Part shown: piece by piece, positions 21,613-24,923 of the stretch
How positions within the stretch are numbered: position 1 is the stretch's first letter
How the letters are laid out: every line of letters starts with the position of its first letter
Source of the DNA: Clostridia bacterium
Lineage (GTDB): Bacteria; Bacillota; Clostridia; Oscillospirales; Butyricicoccaceae
Assembly (NCBI GenBank): GCA_017560175.1
Contig: JAFYOK010000190.1
Span: 1 to 24,923 of the forward strand
Direction of reading: 5' to 3'
DNA: 24,923 nt
Notes under the pieces: generated by a model
Database searches by the model: none
What the model was told of the DNA's origin: nothing
What the model saw: the letters and a program-made list of their open reading frames with translations, nothing else
Program-made: the position numbers and the translations under genes

Positions 21613-23547
21613 ATGGCGATTACGATTGGTAAAACAGCAGGTTTCTGTTTTGGTGTAAAGCGAGCGGTAGATCTGGCTTTCCGTGAAGGCAGAGAACATC
21701 CCGAAGACAGGATTTATTCAGCCGGTCCGCTCATTCATAACAGTACGGTTCTGGCACAGCTTAAAGAGGGAAATGTTGATCTTCTGGAAGAGGGAGAAGT
21801 TCCTCCTGCAGGCAGTCGTGTCATCATCCGTGCCCATGGCCTGCCCGTGCAGGAGATCCGGCGTCTGGAAGAGGCGGGATGCATCATGATCGATGCAACT
21901 TGTCCTAAGGTTGCGCACATTCACCAGATCGTTGTTGAGGAAGCTGCCAAAGGTCGTCGCATACTGATCATCGGCCATCCGCAGCATCCCGAAGTTAAGG
22001 GCATTGCCTCTCGTTGCAGTGCACCTGTTATTGCTGAAACGGAAAAGGAAATTGATAATTTTATCAAAAACTTTAGCAAGGAAAAGATTTCCGTCGTATG
22101 TCAGACCACTTTCAGCATAAAAAAATACGAGGAGTTTGTAAATAAATTAAAAAACACTTGTAATCAGGTAGTGTTTTTTGATACAATATGTAAGGCGACT
22201 GAGTTTCGGCAGCGCGAAGCTGAAACCTGGGCGTCGCAGTCGGACGGGGTGATCGTGATCGGCGACCCGAAGAGCAGCAATTCCAATCATCTGTATGAGT
22301 TGTGCCACAGATTGTGTGCCAACACCGTTTTTATCGAAACAGCAGAACAGCTGAATACAGAGCAGTTTAGAAATTGCCGTAACATTTTCATCACAGCCGG
22401 AGCGTCCACACCCGATTCGATAATTAAGGAGGTAAACAACAACATGTCTGAAGAAATCAAAAACATCGGCGAGAGCTTCGAAGAACTTCTGGAGCAGTCT
22501 TTCAAAACTTTACATACAGGAGAAAAGGTATCTGGTATCATCACTCAGATCAACGCAACTGATATCCACGTTGACCTGGGCGTAAAGCACGCTGGCTATA
22601 TCCCCACAACAGAGCTGTCTGATGATCCCACATACAGCATTGCCGAGAACATTCACATCGGCGACGAGATCGAAGCCTACGTCATGCGCGTAAACGACGT
22701 TGAAGGCCTGGTCATGCTGTCCAAGAAGCGTCTGGACGCTGTTAAGAACTGGGAGATCCTGGAAGCAGCTTGCGAGAACAAGGAAGTTGTTGAGGGTCTG
22801 ATCGTCGACCAGAACAAGGGCGGCGTCATCGCTAACGTTAAGGGCATCCGCGTCTTCATCCCCGCAAGCCAGACAGGCCTGCCCCGTGAGGCTTCTTTCG
22901 AGTCCATGATGAAGACAACACACAAGATGCGTATCACAGAGATCAACAAGCAGAGAAGACGCGTTGTCGGCTCCATCAAGGCTCTGGCTTCCGAGGTCCG
23001 CAAGGAAGCTGCTGCTAAGGTTTGGGAGACAATCGAAGTCGGCGCTGAGTACACCGGCGTTGTCAAGTCCTTCACAAGCTACGGCGCATTCGTCGATATC
23101 GGCGGTGTTGACGGTATGGTTCACATCTCCGAGCTGTCCTGGAACCGCGTCAAGCATCCTTCCGAGGTTCTGGAAATCGGCCAGGAAGTTTCCGTCTATG
23201 TCATCGCTCTGGACGCTGAGAAGAAGAAGATTTCTCTGGGCTACAGACGTGCACAGGACAATCCCTGGACAAAGTTCGAGACAACCTACAACAAGGGTGA
23301 CGTTGCTAACGTCAAGATCGTCAAGTTCATGCCCTTCGGTGCATTTGCTGAGGTTCTGCCCGGTGTTGACGGTCTGATCCACATTTCCCAGATCTCCGCT
23401 GAGCGCCGCATCGGCAAGGCAGAGGAAGTTCTGGAGATCGGCCAGATGGTCGACGCTATGATCACAGAGATCGATAGCGAGAAGAAGAAGATCTCCCTGA
23501 GCATCAAGGCTCTGCAGGAGCCCGCTCACGAGGAAGACGCTGAGTAA
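21613..23547 (+). CDS. ispH-rpsA: Fused 4-hydroxy-3-methylbut-2-enyl diphosphate reductase (IspH) and ribosomal protein S1
   Basis: One open frame of 644 residues encodes two proteins. Residues 1-277 are IspH, the last enzyme of the MEP isoprenoid pathway, with [4Fe-4S] ligands Cys12, Cys97 and Cys193, His42, His75 and His122 for substrate, and the SSNSNHL and STPDSII signatures. Residues 278-644 are an S1-type protein with four S1 domains (about 302-375, 390-460, 475-547, 560-632), the number common in Firmicutes. IspH ends at its natural C-terminus, and S1 begins at Met278 with no linker. AAGGAGGT (22426-22433) lies ten bases before this ATG, so S1 can also be made alone. Thr codons are mixed in IspH but mostly ACA in S1. 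Such fusions are known in Clostridia. GGGGAG precedes the first ATG. Confidence 0.95.
   Translation: MAITIGKTAGFCFGVKRAVDLAFREGREHPEDRIYSAGPLIHNSTVLAQLKEGNVDLLEEGEVPPAGSRVIIRAHGLPVQEIRRLEEAGCIMIDATCPKVAHIHQIVVEEAAKGRRILIIGHPQHPEVKGIASRCSAPVIAETEKEIDNFIKNFSKEKISVVCQTTFSIKKYEEFVNKLKNTCNQVVFFDTICKATEFRQREAETWASQSDGVIVIGDPKSSNSNHLYELCHRLCANTVFIETAEQLNTEQFRNCRNIFITAGASTPDSIIKEVNNNMSEEIKNIGESFEELLEQSFKTLHTGEKVSGIITQINATDIHVDLGVKHAGYIPTTELSDDPTYSIAENIHIGDEIEAYVMRVNDVEGLVMLSKKRLDAVKNWEILEAACENKEVVEGLIVDQNKGGVIANVKGIRVFIPASQTGLPREASFESMMKTTHKMRITEINKQRRRVVGSIKALASEVRKEAAAKVWETIEVGAEYTGVVKSFTSYGAFVDIGGVDGMVHISELSWNRVKHPSEVLEIGQEVSVYVIALDAEKKKISLGYRRAQDNPWTKFETTYNKGDVANVKIVKFMPFGAFAEVLPGVDGLIHISQISAERRIGKAEEVLEIGQMVDAMITEIDSEKKKISLSIKALQEPAHEEDAE
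22149..22179 (+). repeat. AT-rich hairpin inside ispH
   Basis: AAAAAACACT (22149-22158) and AGTGTTTTTT (22170-22179) form a perfect 10-bp inverted repeat with an 11-base loop. The right arm ends in six T, like a weak intrinsic terminator, but only two of the ten pairs are G-C. It is within the IspH coding region at residues 179-189. Confidence 0.5.
22158..22187 (+). promoter_or_regulatory. Candidate internal promoter for the S1 part
   Basis: TTGTAA (22158-22163), 18-base spacer and TACAAT (22182-22187) resemble -35 and -10 elements in an AT-rich patch of ispH. Transcription from about 22194 would give an rpsA leader of about 250 bases starting at a hairpin (22195-22237). Promoter-like matches are common in AT-rich sequence, so this is tentative. 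Confidence 0.3.
22426..22446 (+). promoter_or_regulatory. Internal ribosome binding site and start codon of S1
   Basis: AAGGAGGT (22426-22433), a full match to the 16S anti-Shine-Dalgarno, is ten bases upstream of ATG 22444. In frame it encodes Ile-Lys-Glu-Val at the IspH C-terminus. It is the strongest ribosome site in this operon, which argues that free S1 is produced. Confidence 0.75.
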
Positions 23548-23564
23548 TTTAGCTTGATTTCTCA

Positions 23565-23594
23565 AGTGCCGCCTGGAAACAGGCGGCACTTTTT
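23565..23594 (+). terminator. Rho-independent terminator after ispH-rpsA
   Basis: A perfect 11-bp stem AGTGCCGCCTG (23565-23575) / CAGGCGGCACT (23580-23590) with a GAAA tetraloop is followed by TTTT. It lies 17 bases after the stop. Confidence 0.96.
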
Positions 23595-23627
23595 CTATGC
23601 GAAGAATATGAAAAAAGCTCCCCAAGT

Positions 23628-23669
23628 TGAACAGGTCCAGTAAAAACGGACAATAGACAAAAAGCCCCC
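23628..23669 (+). repeat. Left terminal inverted repeat of the IS3 element
   Basis: Begins TGAACAGGTCCAG and shares with the right end, on the opposite strand, TGAAC, CCAG, ACGGACA and AAAAAGCCCCC at matching positions (one-base gap). It ends in the left arm of the hairpin before orfA. Confidence 0.82.
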
Positions 23670-23703
23670 TAATGTAGGAAAATGAAAGTACTACATTAGG
23701 GGG
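23665..23703 (+). promoter_or_regulatory. Hairpin covering the orfA ribosome binding site
   Basis: CCCCCTAATGTAG (23665-23677) and CTACATTAGGGGG (23691-23703) are perfect 13-bp complements. The right arm contains AGGGGG, the only ribosome site for the orfA ATG at 23711. A transcript entering from outside the element would fold and hide it. Similar protection against read-through is known for other insertion sequences (IS10, IS50). Confidence 0.7.
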
Positions 23704-23710
23704 TATTTGC

Positions 23711-24007
23711 ATGTCAGGAAGAAAAGGGATGAAACAATATCCGGAATGGATAAAGCAAGAAGTTATAAAGCGGATAGCCGCAGGAGAGAGTCAGCACCAA
23801 CTTAGTCGGGAGTTCGGAATCAGCAGATACAGTATCCAAAGTTGGTGTGGACTGCGACCGGAAACAAAACTGCGTCAACTTGCACCGCTGCCTAAAGGAC
23901 GCCCAAAGAGCATGAAAACAATTGAGGATTACAAAAAAGAAAACAAAAGACTTCGGATGGAAGTTTCATTAATGCAGAATTTTCTGCAATCCACAGAAAG
24001 GAAGTGA
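23711..24007 (+). CDS. IS3-family transposase OrfA, helix-turn-helix protein
   Basis: The 98-residue basic protein has an N-terminal helix-turn-helix (about 8-45: VIKRIAAGESQHQLSREFGI and SRYSIQSW) that would bind the element's ends, and a C-terminal heptad-like helix (KTIEDYKKENKRLRMEVSLM) of the leucine-zipper type used by OrfA and OrfAB for dimerisation. The length is that of short OrfA proteins such as that of IS3. It ends at TGA 24005, overlapping the orfB GTG at 24004 in a different frame. I did not find a classical A6G slippery site at the overlap, so how OrfAB would be made is unclear. Confidence 0.88.
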   Translation: MSGRKGMKQYPEWIKQEVIKRIAAGESQHQLSREFGISRYSIQSWCGLRPETKLRQLAPLPKGRPKSMKTIEDYKKENKRLRMEVSLMQNFLQSTERK

Positions 24008-24862
24008 GGCCACAGGCAAAGTATGCGGTTATTTATCGTCACCGAGAAGAATATCCCGGATCCGTCATGTGTCGGTTCTTTGGGGTCTCTCGAAGTGGAT
24101 ACTATGATTTTATACATAGATTAGGTCGCTTTGAAAAGGATGCCGTGCTGGCAGAAGAGATTCGTCAGTTGCAGAAAAGCAGCTATGGTACATATGGATA
24201 CCGCAGGATGCAGATGGCATTGGCATCGAAAGGTATCTATCATAACCCCAAAACTGTACTGCGAGTAATGGAAAAAGTATGATCTGCTGTCTGAAATCCG
24301 TCGCCGTAAGAGATGGGTCAATATGGGACAGCAACTGCACCGCTATGAGAACTTGCTCAACAGAGAGTTTCAAGCTGACAGACCAAACCACAAATGGGTA
24401 ACAGACATCTCCGACATACACACAAAACAAGGTGTTCTGTATTTGTCCATGATCCGCGATTTGTATGATAATAGCATTGTTGCTTATAAAACAGGTACAG
24501 AACAAACGGTAAACCTTGTTTTGGATACTATTCGGCTTGCTGTGCGCAGAGAAAAAAAGAGGGTCGCTGCAGAGTTGCAGCTCCACAGCGACCAGGGCTT
24601 TCAATATACTTCACAGGCATATTTTAAGCTAACTCAATCTTATAGGATAACACCGTCCATGTCAAGACGCGGAAACTGCTATGACAACGCCATGGCAGAG
24701 AATTTCTTTTCCATCCTCAAAACAGAGTGCATCTACAGGCACAAACCTGCTTCATTTGATGAAGCTAATGAAATAATCGACCGCTACATTTATTTCTACA
24801 ACCATGAACGCATCCAGTTAAAAACCGGAGTGGCGCCGCTTGCGCTACGCCACTCTGTTTAA
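24004..24862 (+). pseudogene. IS3-family transposase OrfB, interrupted by a frameshift
   Basis: The first part (GTG 24004 to TGA 24280-24282) encodes the N-terminal HTH_21-type region (FFGVSRSGYYD, SSYGTYGYRRMQMAL). The reading then continues one base later in another frame: from 24278 it gives YDLLSEIRRRKRWV and then the full rve/DDE domain. Removing a single base (G at 24277) restores one protein. The catalytic triad is intact in the second part: Asp (24404, WVTDIS), Asp (24590, HSDQGF) and Glu (24698, AENFF), with 35 residues between the last two. The region ends with the usual IS3 C-terminus YFYNHERIQLKTGVAPLALR. The cause is either a true indel, a sequencing error beside an A-run, or less likely a +1 recoding site. 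Confidence 0.85.
24828..24855 (+). repeat. Hairpin at the 3' end of orfB
   Basis: GAGTGGCG (24828-24835) and CGCCACTC (24848-24855) form a perfect 8-bp stem with a 12-base loop, followed by TGTTTAAAA. It overlaps the last codons of orfB and may act as a weak terminator for the element. Confidence 0.5.
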
Positions 24863-24882
24863 AACTTAATATTTACCTACTT

Positions 24883-24923
24883 GGGGGCTTTTTTGTGCTG
24901 TCCGTACAATCTGGGGCAGTTCA
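24883..24923 (-). repeat. Right terminal inverted repeat of the IS3 element
   Basis: Ends GGGGCAGTTCA at the final base of the window; read on the minus strand it begins TGAACTGCCCCAG and matches the left repeat in blocks. The minus-strand start is the form common in IS3-family ends. Confidence 0.82.

Larger units (their letters stand above)
23628..24923 (+). mobile_element. IS3-family insertion sequence, about 1,296 bp
   Basis: The element has two overlapping reading frames (orfA, orfB), a DDE transposase and imperfect terminal inverted repeats that begin TGAAC and end GTTCA, so the ends are 5'-TG...CA-3' as in the IS3 family. It inserted 33 bases after the rpsA terminator, in a non-coding gap, without breaking a gene. 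Its right end is the last base of the window, so the far target-site duplication cannot be seen; AGT or AAGT just left of the element would be the copy to look for. OrfB carries a frameshift, so this copy is probably not autonomous. Confidence 0.9.

Overview
The window is bacterial chromosome from a low-to-mid GC Gram-positive, most likely a spore-forming gut clostridium (Clostridia; Oscillospirales-like is my best guess). The case rests on several things: a tig-clp-lon-engB neighbourhood, a scpA-scpB-DUF2953-ytfJ-dacB-rluB block, a GerW/YtfJ sporulation protein, an IspH-S1 fusion of the kind known in Clostridia, and strong AAGGAGG-type ribosome binding sites. Every convincing chromosomal gene is on the + strand. 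I found no tRNA, rRNA, CRISPR array, phage or defence module.

Layout: (1) 1-2738: the 3' part of a PcrA/UvrD-type helicase gene, then a serine beta-lactamase-like hydrolase. (2) 2784-3279: a promoter, a short structured leader, rplS (L19) and a strong terminator. (3) 3344-6503: a tight operon lepB, rbgA, rnhB, yraN and a metallophosphoesterase, closed by a terminator. (4) 6666-10162: a promoter with a long leader, then tig, clpP, clpX and a terminator. (5) 10173-18192: a palindrome and promoter, then lon, engB, an M50 peptidase, scpA, scpB, DUF2953, ytfJ, a D-Ala-D-Ala carboxypeptidase and rluB, in close succession. (6) 18263-23594: an RpiR-type regulator, a BaiN/YhiN-type flavoprotein, cmk, plsC and a fused ispH-rpsA gene, closed by a terminator. 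(7) 23628-24923: an IS3-family insertion sequence whose orfB carries a frameshift. Its outer right end coincides with the last base of the window.

Functionally the region is mostly housekeeping. It covers protein folding and quality control (trigger factor, ClpXP, Lon), ribosome production (L19, RbgA, EngB, RluB, S1), protein export (signal peptidase), chromosome organisation (ScpAB), nucleic acid maintenance (PcrA, RNase HII), lipid and isoprenoid precursors (PlsC, IspH) and wall or spore functions (DacB-like, YtfJ).

The points most worth a second look are: an ORF that joins IspH to ribosomal protein S1 but keeps an internal Shine-Dalgarno and ATG at the junction, with a switch in codon use there; promoter-like and hairpin signals inside ispH upstream of that junction; palindromes around the lon promoter; a basic histone-like tail on trigger factor; and a hairpin in the insertion sequence that buries the ribosome binding site of orfA. 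I did not find a clearly new multi-gene system.
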